Source of the DNA: Psychrobacillus sp032154225
GTDB taxonomy: Bacteria; Bacillota; Bacilli; Bacillales_A; Planococcaceae
Assembly (NCBI RefSeq): GCF_032154225.1
Contig: NZ_JALDYF010000010.1
Span: 59,681 to 123,680, forward strand
Length of the DNA stretch: 64,000 bases
Direction: 5' to 3'
The position numbers and the translations under genes were made by a program. The notes under the pieces were generated by a model. The model was not told where the DNA came from. It was given only the letters and a program-made list of their open reading frames with translations, and did no database searches. This document shows, piece by piece, positions 15,848 through 25,251 of the stretch (the stretch's first letter is position 1; each line of letters starts with the position of its first letter).

Positions 15848-18554
15848 GGACGTTTACAACTCCTTTTTTAAGAGAAAAACTAAAAATCGTACCCCCTGGT
15901 TCATTATCTGCAACAGTTAGTTCACTGTCGTGTAATTTTAAAATTGTTTGACATAAGGCTAAACCAAGTCCCAGACCTCTCCGACTATCGCTTCGCTGCA
16001 CCTTACCTGTTGTAAAAGGTTCAAATAGTTTTACTTTTAAGGATTCTTCAATGCCAGGTCCATTATCCGCGACGCTAAAGTGAACATAGCTATCCATTTC
16101 TACTGCCGTTAAGATTATCTCACTACCTGCTGGCGTATAGGCGAGTGCATTATCAATCATGTTAATAATGACTTGAATGATGAGACGTGCGTCCATTAAT
16201 GCGAATAATAATTCAGGTTCGACATGGTAAGAGATTTGATGCGTATCGTTTATGCGAACGACGTGTAAAAGTGCTTCTTGCATAATATCCTCCACAAGTT
16301 CTGGTTGTATCTCAATTGCAAGTTTGCCATCATCTAATTTAGAAACAGCAAGCAAGTTCTCCACCATTTGTACGAGCCATTTCGAATTACTATAAATATC
16401 CTGATATAATTGTGTTTTTTGTCCGTCATTAATCTTTTCTCCATTTGTTAACAATATCTCAGCATTTCCCGAAATACTTGTAAGGGGAGTCCTTAAATCA
16501 TGAGAAATTGCCCTTAAAAGGTTTGCTCGCATTTGTTCAAGTTCTGCTTCACGAGCAACTTCTTCATTCAACTTCTGTAAATACCATTTATCAAGCGCGA
16601 ATGAAAAATCATTCATGATAGCGTGTAGAATATGACGCTCAAACGCTGGTAATGGAGCTTCTTTTGCTAGAGCTATTCCAATAACACCCTTCACATCGCC
16701 ACCAGATATGAATGGCAAATAGTATGCTTTTGCTTCTGGAAAGATATCAGTTGACACACCTGCTACATGGTTGTTGCTTGCTACCCAGCTTGCTACGCCA
16801 CGTTCACTTACATTGTCAAACAGGGTTGCCACTTCTTTATTTTCTAGAGTAGTCATGCTAACTGTTTGAAAAAAAATAGACTTTACGATTAGATTTTTGT
16901 CTATTTCAAAAAACTCAACTGGCTTTTCGACTAGTTTTACAATTTGAGACATGCCTTCATGGATGATTTCTTCTATTGACTTTGCTTTTTGTAATTTACG
17001 ATTTGTTTCGAGTAATACTTCCATTCTATAAGACTTACGAACTGCAACGATAGCTTGCTTCTTTACTTTCCTAGTTAAGCTACTAGTAATAAAACCGGAA
17101 AGAAACATGATTAAAAACGTCATTGGATAGTCTCGATAGTATGCTTCGAATGAAAAACGAGGTTCGATAAATAACAAGTTGAAAAGAAGCACCGCCACTA
17201 GTGAACTTATAATGCTTACTATCCAACCAGATGTCCATGTTGCAAGTATTAATACTCCTAAAATATAGATTGTAATAATATTTGATTCACTAACACCAAA
17301 TTCGAAGAAAAGTAATCCTATGAATGATGCCAAAGAAAATATGACAAACATTTTAAGTAAGTCCATCCATTCAAACTTAAGATGAGGTTTTACTTCAGGA
17401 AATCGCATAGGTTCGTTCTCTTCATCAGGTACAATGTGTATTGCTAGGTTCGGAACAAAGTCATTGATTCGGTCGCCTATTTTGGAGTTAACACGCCACC
17501 ATTTCTTTTTTAAAGTGGTTCGTCCTATTACAAGTTTTGTCACACCGCTTATGTTTGCATAATTCGCAAGTGCAACTGCTACATCATCTTCCTGTACAAT
17601 CACGACATTTCCACCAAGTTGTTCAGCCAGTTTGATGTTCTGCTTTAGCCGTTCAGAATTCACTTCGTTACTATCGTTCTTATCAACTTTCTGTACGTAA
17701 AGTGCTGTAAATTTGCCATGAAAAGCTTGTGAAAGTCTAGCTGCTGTTCGGATAACTTTCGCATTGGTTGGTGAACTACTGATGCCAACCAATATATGCT
17801 CCTCTACATGTATGGTTTGACCTAAAGAATCATTCTTACACGTCTTTTGATGAAAAATTATGTCTGCAGTTCTACGCAGTGCAATTTCGCGAAGTGCCTC
17901 TAAATTCTGCTTTCGGAAGAAGAAATCGATCGCTTTTTCTGCTTGTTTTAAGTGATAAATTTTACCTTCTTTTAATCGTTGAATTAAATCATCGGGCTCA
18001 ATATCTACTAGCTTTATTTGTGTCGCTTGATCAATTAAATAATCAGGAATACGTTCGCGTACGTTCACTCCAGTAATTTCTTCCACCAAATCGTGAAGGC
18101 TTTCAATATGCTGAATATTAACTGTCGTGTACACATGGATACCTTTTGCAAGCAATTCCTCCACGTCGCCAAAACGTTTTAAGTGGCGAGTAGTCGGTAC
18201 ATTTGTATGAGCTAGCTCATCAATCAGTACAAGCTCTGGCTTACGTTCTAGCACCGCATCGATGTCCAATTCTTCAAAAGTCTTTCCTTTATAATCTATT
18301 TTTCTAGTCGGTATTTGTTCAAGTCCTTCTAGTAAAGCTGTTGTTTCAGGTCGGTCGTGTGGTTCTACATAACCTATGACAACATCTATTCCAATTTTTT
18401 TTACTTGCTGAGCAGCATCTAGCATCGCATACGTTTTACCTATCCCCGCAGCGTACCCAAGAAATATCTTTAGCTTGCCTACTTTATCTTCTTGTTCTTC
18501 TTGTTCAATCATTGCTAAAAACGCCTCTGGACTTGGACGTGTGTCTCCCATCAC
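15840..18554 (-). CDS. kdpD: Sensor histidine kinase KdpD
   Basis: 904 aa, full length. The N-terminal KdpD domain has Walker A GYAAGIGKTYAM (~32-43) and the TNVPTTRHLKRFGDVEELL region. A universal-stress-protein domain (~250-375), four transmembrane helices (~400-500), a GAF region, His 685 in ISHDLRTPLTSISGN and an HATPase domain (DNGPGIEE, GLGLGLALC) follow. It senses K+ availability, and c-di-AMP is known to bind the USP domain in some Gram-positives. It is transcribed away from kdpFABC. Confidence 0.95.
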   Translation of the reverse strand: MMGDTRPSPEAFLAMIEQEEQEDKVGKLKIFLGYAAGIGKTYAMLDAAQQVKKIGIDVVIGYVEPHDRPETTALLEGLEQIPTRKIDYKGKTFEELDIDAVLERKPELVLIDELAHTNVPTTRHLKRFGDVEELLAKGIHVYTTVNIQHIESLHDLVEEITGVNVRERIPDYLIDQATQIKLVDIEPDDLIQRLKEGKIYHLKQAEKAIDFFFRKQNLEALREIALRRTADIIFHQKTCKNDSLGQTIHVEEHILVGISSSPTNAKVIRTAARLSQAFHGKFTALYVQKVDKNDSNEVNSERLKQNIKLAEQLGGNVVIVQEDDVAVALANYANISGVTKLVIGRTTLKKKWWRVNSKIGDRINDFVPNLAIHIVPDEENEPMRFPEVKPHLKFEWMDLLKMFVIFSLASFIGLLFFEFGVSESNIITIYILGVLILATWTSGWIVSIISSLVAVLLFNLLFIEPRFSFEAYYRDYPMTFLIMFLSGFITSSLTRKVKKQAIVAVRKSYRMEVLLETNRKLQKAKSIEEIIHEGMSQIVKLVEKPVEFFEIDKNLIVKSIFFQTVSMTTLENKEVATLFDNVSERGVASWVASNNHVAGVSTDIFPEAKAYYLPFISGGDVKGVIGIALAKEAPLPAFERHILHAIMNDFSFALDKWYLQKLNEEVAREAELEQMRANLLRAISHDLRTPLTSISGNAEILLTNGEKINDGQKTQLYQDIYSNSKWLVQMVENLLAVSKLDDGKLAIEIQPELVEDIMQEALLHVVRINDTHQISYHVEPELLFALMDARLIIQVIINMIDNALAYTPAGSEIILTAVEMDSYVHFSVADNGPGIEESLKVKLFEPFTTGKVQRSDSRRGLGLGLALCQTILKLHDSELTVADNEPGGTIFSFSLKKGVVNVHE

Positions 18555-18580
18555 CCATCACCTCCATTACATTATAGTCC

Positions 18581-18618
18581 TATCTTCCATTAAGATAGCG
18601 TAAAGATTTTAATCTTTA
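18581..18618. promoter_or_regulatory. Two inverted repeats in the kdpD/kdp divergent region (possible KdpE operators)
   Basis: TATCTT/AAGATA (18581-18597) is followed by TAAAGATT-TT-AATCTTTA (18601-18618), a perfect 8-bp inverted repeat. They lie between a TATAAT -10 for kdpD (minus, 18571-18576) and the first kdp operon ORF. The position suits regulator binding, with KdpE the first candidate. The assignment is inference. Confidence 0.45.
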
Positions 18619-18712
18619 TGCCACCTTAATATAAAAAGCTTTTTCCTAACACTACATTAATTTGAATTCCATTATGATGAACACATCCAATAGAGAAAGG
18701 ATGATTCAATTG

Positions 18713-18802
18713 ATGGACGTTTATATGATTAGTTTACTAGTTATAAGTTTTGCAAGTCTTTATGGACTGACAATTTGGTGCTACAAACAAGTTAATCAGT
18801 AA
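18713..18802 (+). CDS. 29-aa single-helix membrane protein at the head of the kdp operon
   Basis: ATG 18713 to TAA 18802; the peptide is MDVYMISLLVISFASLYGLT followed by IWCYKQVNQ. Residues 4-22 form one transmembrane helix, followed by a short positively charged tail. AAAGGATGA precedes it. Its stop codon is part of the kdpF ribosome site (TAAGGAGG), so kdpF translation is probably coupled to it. I do not recognise a named family; it may be an accessory subunit or leader peptide of Kdp. Coding status is inferred from ribosome site, hydrophobicity and coupling. Confidence 0.6.
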   Translation: MDVYMISLLVISFASLYGLTIWCYKQVNQ

Positions 18803-18815
18803 GGAGGAAATAGCT

Positions 18816-18896
18816 ATGTGGTTAGGATTGGGGATTATCATCGTATTGCTATTTGGCTATTTAGGTCATGCATTACTTTATCCAGAAAAATATTAA
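18816..18896 (+). CDS. kdpF: KdpF, small subunit of the K+-transporting ATPase
   Basis: 26 aa: MWLGLGIIIVLLFGYLGHAL then LYPEKY. One transmembrane helix followed by the L-x-x-PEK/Y end typical of KdpF. Strong AGGAGG ribosome site. In the family it stabilises the KdpFABC complex. It sits directly upstream of kdpA, as expected. Confidence 0.9.
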   Translation: MWLGLGIIIVLLFGYLGHALLYPEKY

Positions 18897-18925
18897 CTTG
18901 AATCTACTTTTAGGAGGTAAGGAAT

Positions 18926-20620
18926 ATGTGGCAAATAGCCATTGTTTTGATCATTTATTTACCACTAGTTATTCTAGCGGGCCATTATATGTATCATGTG
19001 ACCATGGAGAAAAAGACGTGGCTCGATCCTGTACTAAACCGAGTTGATAATGTCATATACAAACTTAGCGGCATCAAGCAAGCTAATATGACGGGTAGAC
19101 AATATGTGCTGGCACTGATTCTTTCGAATGCTTTTATGATATTCATTGGATACGTCTTATTGCGGATTCAGTCAGCTTTATTTTTAAATCCAAATGGCAT
19201 TGATAATATGGAAGCGACACTTTCTTTCAATACAATTATTTCTTTTATGACGAATACAAATCTTCAGCATTATAGTGGAGAATCAGGATTAAGTTATTTG
19301 TCTCAGATGCTGGTTATCATCTTCATGATGTTTACATCTGCAGCTACAGGTTATGCAGCTTGCATGGCCTTCTGTCGCCGATTAGTGGCAAAGACTGATA
19401 CAATAGGCAACTTTTTTGTGGATTTTGTACGAGTAATAACACGTATATTAATGCCAATTTCTATCGTAGTTGCTGTGTATTTAGTATCTCAAGGTGTTCC
19501 GCAAACCCTCAGTTCGAATAAAACCGTTCAGACAATAGAGGGGAAGATGCAGGATATCGCTCTTGGACCTATAGCATCTCTTGAATCTATTAAGCATGTG
19601 GGAACAAACGGTGGAGGGTTTAACGGGGCTAATTCAACAACTCCATTTGAAAATCCTACTGCAATTTCAAACATTGTAGAAATGCTTTCTATGATGCTGT
19701 TGCCAGGTGCCTGTGTTGTAGCGTTTAGTTTAATGGTTGCTCATCGTCGAAAGAAAACAATATTCGGTAAACAAGGGCTAGTCATTTTTGCAGCGATGAG
19801 TGTTCTATTTTTAATCGGATTGGTTACTTGTTTTGTGGCAGAGCGTGCAGGGAATCCGATTATAAGTGAGCTTGGCATCACGCAGGATCTTGGCAGTATG
19901 GAAGGGAAGGAAATGCGATTTGGTGTTGCACAATCCGCACTTTTCACTACTGTTACAACTGCTTTTACAACTGGATCTGTTAATAATATGCACGATACCT
20001 TAACGCCAATTGGTGGCCTCGTACCAATGTTTAACATGATGTTGAACGTTGTTTTCGGAGGTAAGGGAGTCGGACTCATGAACATGATGATGTATGTGCT
20101 ACTGACCATCTTCATTGCTTGTCTAATGATCGGTAGAACTCCCCAGTTTTTAGGAAAGAAAATTGAGGAAAAAGAAATGAAGTTAATAGCTCTTTGTATA
20201 TTAATCCACCCCGCAATCATACTGCTGTTTTCAGCACTTGCAGTGGCAACAACATCTGGGGTAGCTGGAATCACAAATCCGGGTGCACATGGATTATCGC
20301 AAGTTTTGTATGAGTTCGCATCTTCCTCAGCGAACAATGGCTCTGGTTTTGAAGGATTAGCTGATAACTCGACATTTTGGAACGTAACGACTGGCCTTGC
20401 TATGTTTTTTGGTCGCTATCTATCTATTATTATTCAACTAGCTATTGCATCACTACTTGCTATTAAATTATGGCATAGCGATTCGGTAGGGACATTGAAA
20501 ACAGACAATGCAATGTTTACATTCCTGCTTGTCGCAATTGTACTGATGATTGGGGCTTTAACATTTTTACCTGCATTGGCACTCGGTCCAATTACAGAAC
20601 ATTTACAAATACGTTCTTGA
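18926..20620 (+). CDS. kdpA: K+-transporting ATPase subunit KdpA (channel-like)
   Basis: 564 aa with ~10 membrane helices and the four selectivity-loop regions of the superfamily of K+ transporters, including HVGTNGGGFNGANSTTPFEN and SSANNGSGFEGL. It binds and translocates K+ in the KdpFABC complex. Normal length, AGGAGG ribosome site, second of the four structural subunits in the operon. Confidence 0.95.
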   Translation: MWQIAIVLIIYLPLVILAGHYMYHVTMEKKTWLDPVLNRVDNVIYKLSGIKQANMTGRQYVLALILSNAFMIFIGYVLLRIQSALFLNPNGIDNMEATLSFNTIISFMTNTNLQHYSGESGLSYLSQMLVIIFMMFTSAATGYAACMAFCRRLVAKTDTIGNFFVDFVRVITRILMPISIVVAVYLVSQGVPQTLSSNKTVQTIEGKMQDIALGPIASLESIKHVGTNGGGFNGANSTTPFENPTAISNIVEMLSMMLLPGACVVAFSLMVAHRRKKTIFGKQGLVIFAAMSVLFLIGLVTCFVAERAGNPIISELGITQDLGSMEGKEMRFGVAQSALFTTVTTAFTTGSVNNMHDTLTPIGGLVPMFNMMLNVVFGGKGVGLMNMMMYVLLTIFIACLMIGRTPQFLGKKIEEKEMKLIALCILIHPAIILLFSALAVATTSGVAGITNPGAHGLSQVLYEFASSSANNGSGFEGLADNSTFWNVTTGLAMFFGRYLSIIIQLAIASLLAIKLWHSDSVGTLKTDNAMFTFLLVAIVLMIGALTFLPALALGPITEHLQIRS

Positions 20621-20635
20621 CGAGGAGAGACAATA

Positions 20636-22702
20636 ATGGAAACTGCTTCAAAGAAAAGTTTTATAACGCGCGATATTATGAAAAGTTCAATTGTAGGAGC
20701 TTTTAAAAAATTTAATCCGATATATATGATAAAAAATCCTGTTATGTTCGTAGTGGAGATTGGCTTTATATTTGTTCTAATGTTAACTATTTTTCCGACT
20801 ATGCTGGATGAGGGAGCAGGGGAGAATGATCGTCTCTATAATGTTATCGTAGCTTTTATCCTATTCATCACAATACTATTTGCGAACTTTGCTGAATCTA
20901 TTGCAGAAGGACGAGGAAAAGCACAGGTAAAGACGCTAAAAAAATCAAAAACAACGACTGAGGCGTGTGTCCTACTTCCCGATGGTTCTGAGGTAATGAA
21001 GCAAGCGAGTGAGCTGACAAAGGGCGATATTGTCTTAGTTCAGGCAGGTGGAGTCATTCCAAACGATGGGGATGTAATAGAAGGGATTGCTACAGTTGAT
21101 GAATCGGCTATCACGGGAGAATCTGCCCCTGTTGTAAAAGAGCGCGGTGGTGACTTCTCGTCTGTTACAGGTGGTACGACTGTGACAAGTGATTGGCTAA
21201 AAATAGAAATCACATCACTGCCTGGAGAATCTTTCCTTGATAAAATGATTAGCCTTATCGAAGGGGCGAATCGTAAAAAAACACCGAATGAGATAGCACT
21301 GAACACACTATTAGTTAGTTTTACTATTATTTTCTTACTAGTTGTAGTTACTCTTTATCCAATGACTACTTACTTAAATGTGCATATTCCTATAGCAACG
21401 CTAATTGCGCTGACTGTTTGTTTAATCCCAACGACCATTGGAGGTCTTTTATCTGCAATCGGTATTGCGGGGATGGATCGTGTAACACAGTTCAATGTAA
21501 TTGCCATGTCAGGTAGAGCTGTCGAGGCATGTGGTGACGTGGATACATTGATTTTGGATAAAACAGGAACTATCACTTATGGAAATCGTATGGCATCTGA
21601 ATTTACTGCTGTGAAAGGTGTAAATAAAAAAGAGCTAATCCGAGCTGCATGGCTTAGTTCTCTTACGGATGACACACCAGAGGGGAAATCTATTTTATTA
21701 CTCGCTTGCAGATTAAACGTGGACACTGCTGATGAGAAAATGATTATAAATACGAGCAATCACATTTCATTCTCAGCACAAACACGCTTGAGCGGGCTTG
21801 ATATGAAAAATGGAACTAAAATCCGCAAAGGTGCTTACGATACGATTAGAAAAGAGTGTATTGCTGCTGGTCATACTATTCCTAAGGATTTAGAGGAACT
21901 AGTTCATCAAGTATCAATAGTTGGAGGAACACCCCTAGTTGTAATGGAAAACAATAATATTCTAGGTGTCATCTATTTAAAAGATATTGTGAAACCAGGT
22001 TTAAAAGAACGTTTTGAGCAGCTTCGTGCAATGGGTATTAAAACAATCATGTGTACAGGGGATAACCCGCTTACTGCAGCTTCCATCGCTAAGGAATCAG
22101 GCGTGGATAGCTTTATCGCAGAAAGTAAACCGGAAGATAAGATAAAAGTCATTAAAGATGAGCAAGCACTTGGAAAAGTTGTGGCAATGACTGGTGATGG
22201 TACAAATGATGCACCCGCACTCGCGCAAGCAAATGTTGGGCTCGCGATGAACTCTGGGACAAATGCAGCAAAAGAAGCTGCAAATATGGTTGATTTAGAC
22301 TCAAACCCAACGAAAATTATTGAAATTGTGGAAATCGGAAAACAATTGCTCATGACACGAGGGGCTCTTACGACATTTAGTATTGCGAACGATGTAGCAA
22401 AATACTTTGCAATTATTCCAGCAATGCTGATGGTAGCAGTTCCAGAAATGAGCGCTTTAAATGTTATGATGCTAAATTCACCTACAAGTGCAATCATATC
22501 TGCATTGATTTTTAATGCCATAATCATCCCAATGCTAATCCCGATTGCTATGAAGGGAGTAGAATACAAGCCGATGAGTGCATCCAAATTATTAAGCAAG
22601 AACTTGCTAGTTTATGGACTAGGCGGTATTATCGCTCCATTTATCGGTATTAAAATGATTGATTTAATAATTGGACCAATTCTACATGTGATTGGCCTAT
22701 AG
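20636..22702 (+). CDS. kdpB: K+-transporting P-type ATPase subunit KdpB
   Basis: 688 aa. Phosphorylation site Asp 308 in ILDKTGTITYG, actuator TGES (VDESAITGESAPV), nucleotide-binding KGAY and hinge GDGTNDAPALAQANVG. The N-terminus contains the helix after FNPIYMIKNPVMFVVEIG. It hydrolyses ATP to drive KdpA. The gene starts 15 bases after kdpA and is followed by kdpC after 13 bases. Confidence 0.96.
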   Translation: METASKKSFITRDIMKSSIVGAFKKFNPIYMIKNPVMFVVEIGFIFVLMLTIFPTMLDEGAGENDRLYNVIVAFILFITILFANFAESIAEGRGKAQVKTLKKSKTTTEACVLLPDGSEVMKQASELTKGDIVLVQAGGVIPNDGDVIEGIATVDESAITGESAPVVKERGGDFSSVTGGTTVTSDWLKIEITSLPGESFLDKMISLIEGANRKKTPNEIALNTLLVSFTIIFLLVVVTLYPMTTYLNVHIPIATLIALTVCLIPTTIGGLLSAIGIAGMDRVTQFNVIAMSGRAVEACGDVDTLILDKTGTITYGNRMASEFTAVKGVNKKELIRAAWLSSLTDDTPEGKSILLLACRLNVDTADEKMIINTSNHISFSAQTRLSGLDMKNGTKIRKGAYDTIRKECIAAGHTIPKDLEELVHQVSIVGGTPLVVMENNNILGVIYLKDIVKPGLKERFEQLRAMGIKTIMCTGDNPLTAASIAKESGVDSFIAESKPEDKIKVIKDEQALGKVVAMTGDGTNDAPALAQANVGLAMNSGTNAAKEAANMVDLDSNPTKIIEIVEIGKQLLMTRGALTTFSIANDVAKYFAIIPAMLMVAVPEMSALNVMMLNSPTSAIISALIFNAIIIPMLIPIAMKGVEYKPMSASKLLSKNLLVYGLGGIIAPFIGIKMIDLIIGPILHVIGL

Positions 22703-22715
22703 GAGGAAAAGCTTT

Positions 22716-23354
22716 ATGAAGGCATTTTTAGAAAACTCTAAACAAGCACTGCTGGTCACTTTAGTAATGTTTATTTTATGTGGTTTGATTTACCCATTTG
22801 CAGTCACAGGAGTTGCTCAAGCTTTTTTTAACTATGAGGCAAATGGTAGTTTAATAGAAGTAGATGGAAAAATTGTAGGCTCTGAACATTTAGGGCAGGC
22901 ATTTACGGCACCTGAGTATTTATGGGGGCGCGTATCTTCCATAAATTATAATGTCTATACAAAAGAAGATAAGGTGCCAGATCAAAATGGTGAAACAGCC
23001 TATAGTGGTGTCAGCTCTGGTTCTTTCAATTATGCTCCGTCTAACCCTGAACTACAAAAAAGAATAGAAGCTGATATTGAACTATTTTTAAAAGCTAATC
23101 CAAAAGTAAATCGAGAAGAAATTCCAGCTGATTTGATGACTGCTTCTGGATCCGGCTTAGATCCGCATATAAGTGTAGATGCAGCTCAAATTCAAGTAGA
23201 ACGCATTGCCCAAGCAAGTGGAATCTCGATTGTAGAAGTGGAGAAAATTATCAAAAAAAACACGGATAGTAGTGTGTTAGGTGTAATTGGAGAAGATAAA
23301 GTAAACGTCCTAGGTGCAAACTTGGATATATTTGAACAGATGAAAAAGAGATGA
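22716..23354 (+). CDS. kdpC: K+-transporting ATPase subunit KdpC
   Basis: 212 aa with one N-terminal helix (residues 12-32). Conserved motifs are GSELIGQ-like GSEHLGQAFTAPEYLWGR, then TASGSGLDPHIS and AQIQVERIAQASG. ATG 22716 is chosen because AGGAGG sits directly upstream; an earlier in-frame start would read into kdpB. Last gene of the operon before a terminator. Confidence 0.93.
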   Translation: MKAFLENSKQALLVTLVMFILCGLIYPFAVTGVAQAFFNYEANGSLIEVDGKIVGSEHLGQAFTAPEYLWGRVSSINYNVYTKEDKVPDQNGETAYSGVSSGSFNYAPSNPELQKRIEADIELFLKANPKVNREEIPADLMTASGSGLDPHISVDAAQIQVERIAQASGISIVEVEKIIKKNTDSSVLGVIGEDKVNVLGANLDIFEQMKKR

Positions 23355-23358
23355 GTGG

Positions 23359-23392
23359 AAGAGAAGGGGGAAATTATTCCTTCTCTTTTTTT
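23359..23392 (+). terminator. Terminator of the kdp operon
   Basis: AGAGAAGG and CCTTCTCT form an 8-bp stem with an 11-nt loop, followed by seven T's. Confidence 0.85.
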
Positions 23393-23495
23393 GTGGATTG
23401 TAGGGTTTTTCAAAAAGATAATGGCTCAAATCTTCACAAAATAGATATTGACACAGCATAAAGAGGGGGTAATATGAAGAAAAGGAGAAGATTCT

Positions 23496-25208
23496 ATGAA
23501 AAAGTTGAACGATTGGAAAATTGGTACTAAATTATTTGGTATTCTAGGATTTATGATTATTGTAATTGTCGTTATAAGCGGACTGTTAATACAAAAAATA
23601 AATCAAACTGCGAATGAAATGAAAAAAGAACTATATACGGAGTTATATGAATCAAGTTCTTATCTACTAAATGCAGACCGTGATTTTTATCAGGCAGAGC
23701 AAGCTATAAAGGATGCATTGATAAATAAGAGCTCGGCAAATGCGCAAGCTGTTTTTGATGACAATATTGCACAAGTACGTGAAAGAATGCAAAGTGCTCA
23801 AGAAATACTTATTAATGACACTGGAGTTAACCAAGGAGAGATTGGCGGTTATTTCTCTGAATTTTTCGGAATGTTCGATCAATGGGAGAAGGATGCAAAA
23901 GTTATTTTGATGAATAGTACAGAAGTTTCCATTCCCTCACTCAATAGTTTGCGAGAAGATTTTGAAACTACTCGAAATGAAATTAATTCTATTCAGGAAA
24001 GCATAGAAATATCCGCAGTCGAAATGATAGATGAAATTAATGAAAGCATACAAACTTCGATAATTACAATAGCCATTGTCATTGTAGTCATACTAGTTAC
24101 TATGGCAGTACTAGGATTCTTCCTTATCCGAAGTATTACGAAACCAATTTCTCAACTCGTACATGTGAATCAATTAATAGCAGCAGGGAATCTACAATTT
24201 GAACCAATTCAATTAAATAGAAAAGATGAGATTGGTCAATTAGATAACTCCTCTCAAAAAATGATTCAGTATATAAAACAAATGATTTTGGGAATGCAGG
24301 AGTTAGCGGGAGAAGTAAAAACACAAACGAATGATTTAACTGAGGCTTCGATGTCGGTAAGTACAGGAGCAGAGTCGATTGCCGCAACAATGGAAGAACT
24401 CGCTTCTGTTACAGTAGTACAAGCTAGCTCGACTACTGATATTTCTTCATCGCTAGAAGATCTTAATGCACAAATAAAAGCATCTACAGTAGAAGGAGAG
24501 GAACTCCAAAAAGTATCCAAGGATGTTTTCAATCACGCTTTAGAAGGCAGTAAGCAAATGGATGTATCTGTTACTCAGATGGAAGAAATCACGAAAATAA
24601 TGACTGAATCTGTAGATAAAGTAAAAGAGTTAGAGAATATGTCTGCTAAAATATTCACTTTGGTAGAAGTGATACAAGCAATAGCAGAGCAAACGAATTT
24701 ATTGGCATTGAATGCAGCTATTGAAGCGGCTCGTGCAGGAGAGTCGGGTAAAGGTTTTGCAGTTGTTGCTGATGAGGTGCGCAAACTTGCCGAACAGGTT
24801 GCTAAGTCGGTTACAGAAATTACGGGTATTATTAGCAATGTTCAATTAGAAACCAAAGAAGTAGTAGAAACATTGGAAGTCGGTTATGAGAAAGTTACAC
24901 TTGGTAACGAACAGATACAAATTAGCCAAGAAAGCTTCCATACAATTCATGAATCAATGAACGATATGATGACGAGAATTCAACATATTTCAACTAATTT
25001 AACTTTGATTAATGGGTCTAGTGAAGGGGTAAGTCATTCTCTTCAAGAAATTGCCTCGTCTTCAGAAGAGGCGGCTGCTGGTATAGAAGAAAGCGCTGCT
25101 TCGGCTCAACAACAAAATGCTACTCTCGAAGAAATAGCATCAAGTGTCGATACGCTGGCTAATTTATCAGATGATTTATTTACATTAACGAAGAAGTTTT
25201 CCATTTAA
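23496..25208 (+). CDS. Methyl-accepting chemotaxis protein
   Basis: 570 aa. Transmembrane helices at ~12-30 and ~190-212 flank an extracellular helical domain of 4HB_MCP type. HAMP (ITKPISQLVHVNQLIAAGNL) and the cytoplasmic signalling domain with hairpin tip EQTNLLALNAAIEAARAGES and GKGFAVVADEVRKLAEQ follow. It transmits ligand signals to CheA/CheW. The ligand is unknown; its place after kdp gives no firm clue. It has its own ribosome site (AAAAGGAGA) and a strong terminator. Confidence 0.93.
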   Translation: MKKLNDWKIGTKLFGILGFMIIVIVVISGLLIQKINQTANEMKKELYTELYESSSYLLNADRDFYQAEQAIKDALINKSSANAQAVFDDNIAQVRERMQSAQEILINDTGVNQGEIGGYFSEFFGMFDQWEKDAKVILMNSTEVSIPSLNSLREDFETTRNEINSIQESIEISAVEMIDEINESIQTSIITIAIVIVVILVTMAVLGFFLIRSITKPISQLVHVNQLIAAGNLQFEPIQLNRKDEIGQLDNSSQKMIQYIKQMILGMQELAGEVKTQTNDLTEASMSVSTGAESIAATMEELASVTVVQASSTTDISSSLEDLNAQIKASTVEGEELQKVSKDVFNHALEGSKQMDVSVTQMEEITKIMTESVDKVKELENMSAKIFTLVEVIQAIAEQTNLLALNAAIEAARAGESGKGFAVVADEVRKLAEQVAKSVTEITGIISNVQLETKEVVETLEVGYEKVTLGNEQIQISQESFHTIHESMNDMMTRIQHISTNLTLINGSSEGVSHSLQEIASSSEEAAAGIEESAASAQQQNATLEEIASSVDTLANLSDDLFTLTKKFSI

Positions 25209-25210
25209 CA

Positions 25211-25251
25211 AACAATCCGACCTTAACTATTCAGGTCGGATTGTTTTTTTC
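25211..25251. terminator. Bidirectional terminator after the chemoreceptor gene
   Basis: AACAATCCGACCT and AGGTCGGATTGTT form a perfect 13-bp stem with a 9-nt loop and a T7 tail. The last codons of the opposing DUF418 gene lie inside the hairpin. Confidence 0.92.

Noticed and set aside
18555..18712. c-di-AMP (ydaO/kimA) riboswitch in front of the kdp operon
   Set aside because: The space to the first ORF is too short, and the conserved GA-rich motifs of that class are absent.
19741..20337. 198-codon antisense frame within kdpA
   Set aside because: It is a shadow of a well-supported kdpA. The antisense protein has no recognisable domain and no ribosome site.
21973..22599. 208-codon antisense frame within kdpB
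   Set aside because: It follows kdpB codon structure in mirror and has no domain or ribosome site.
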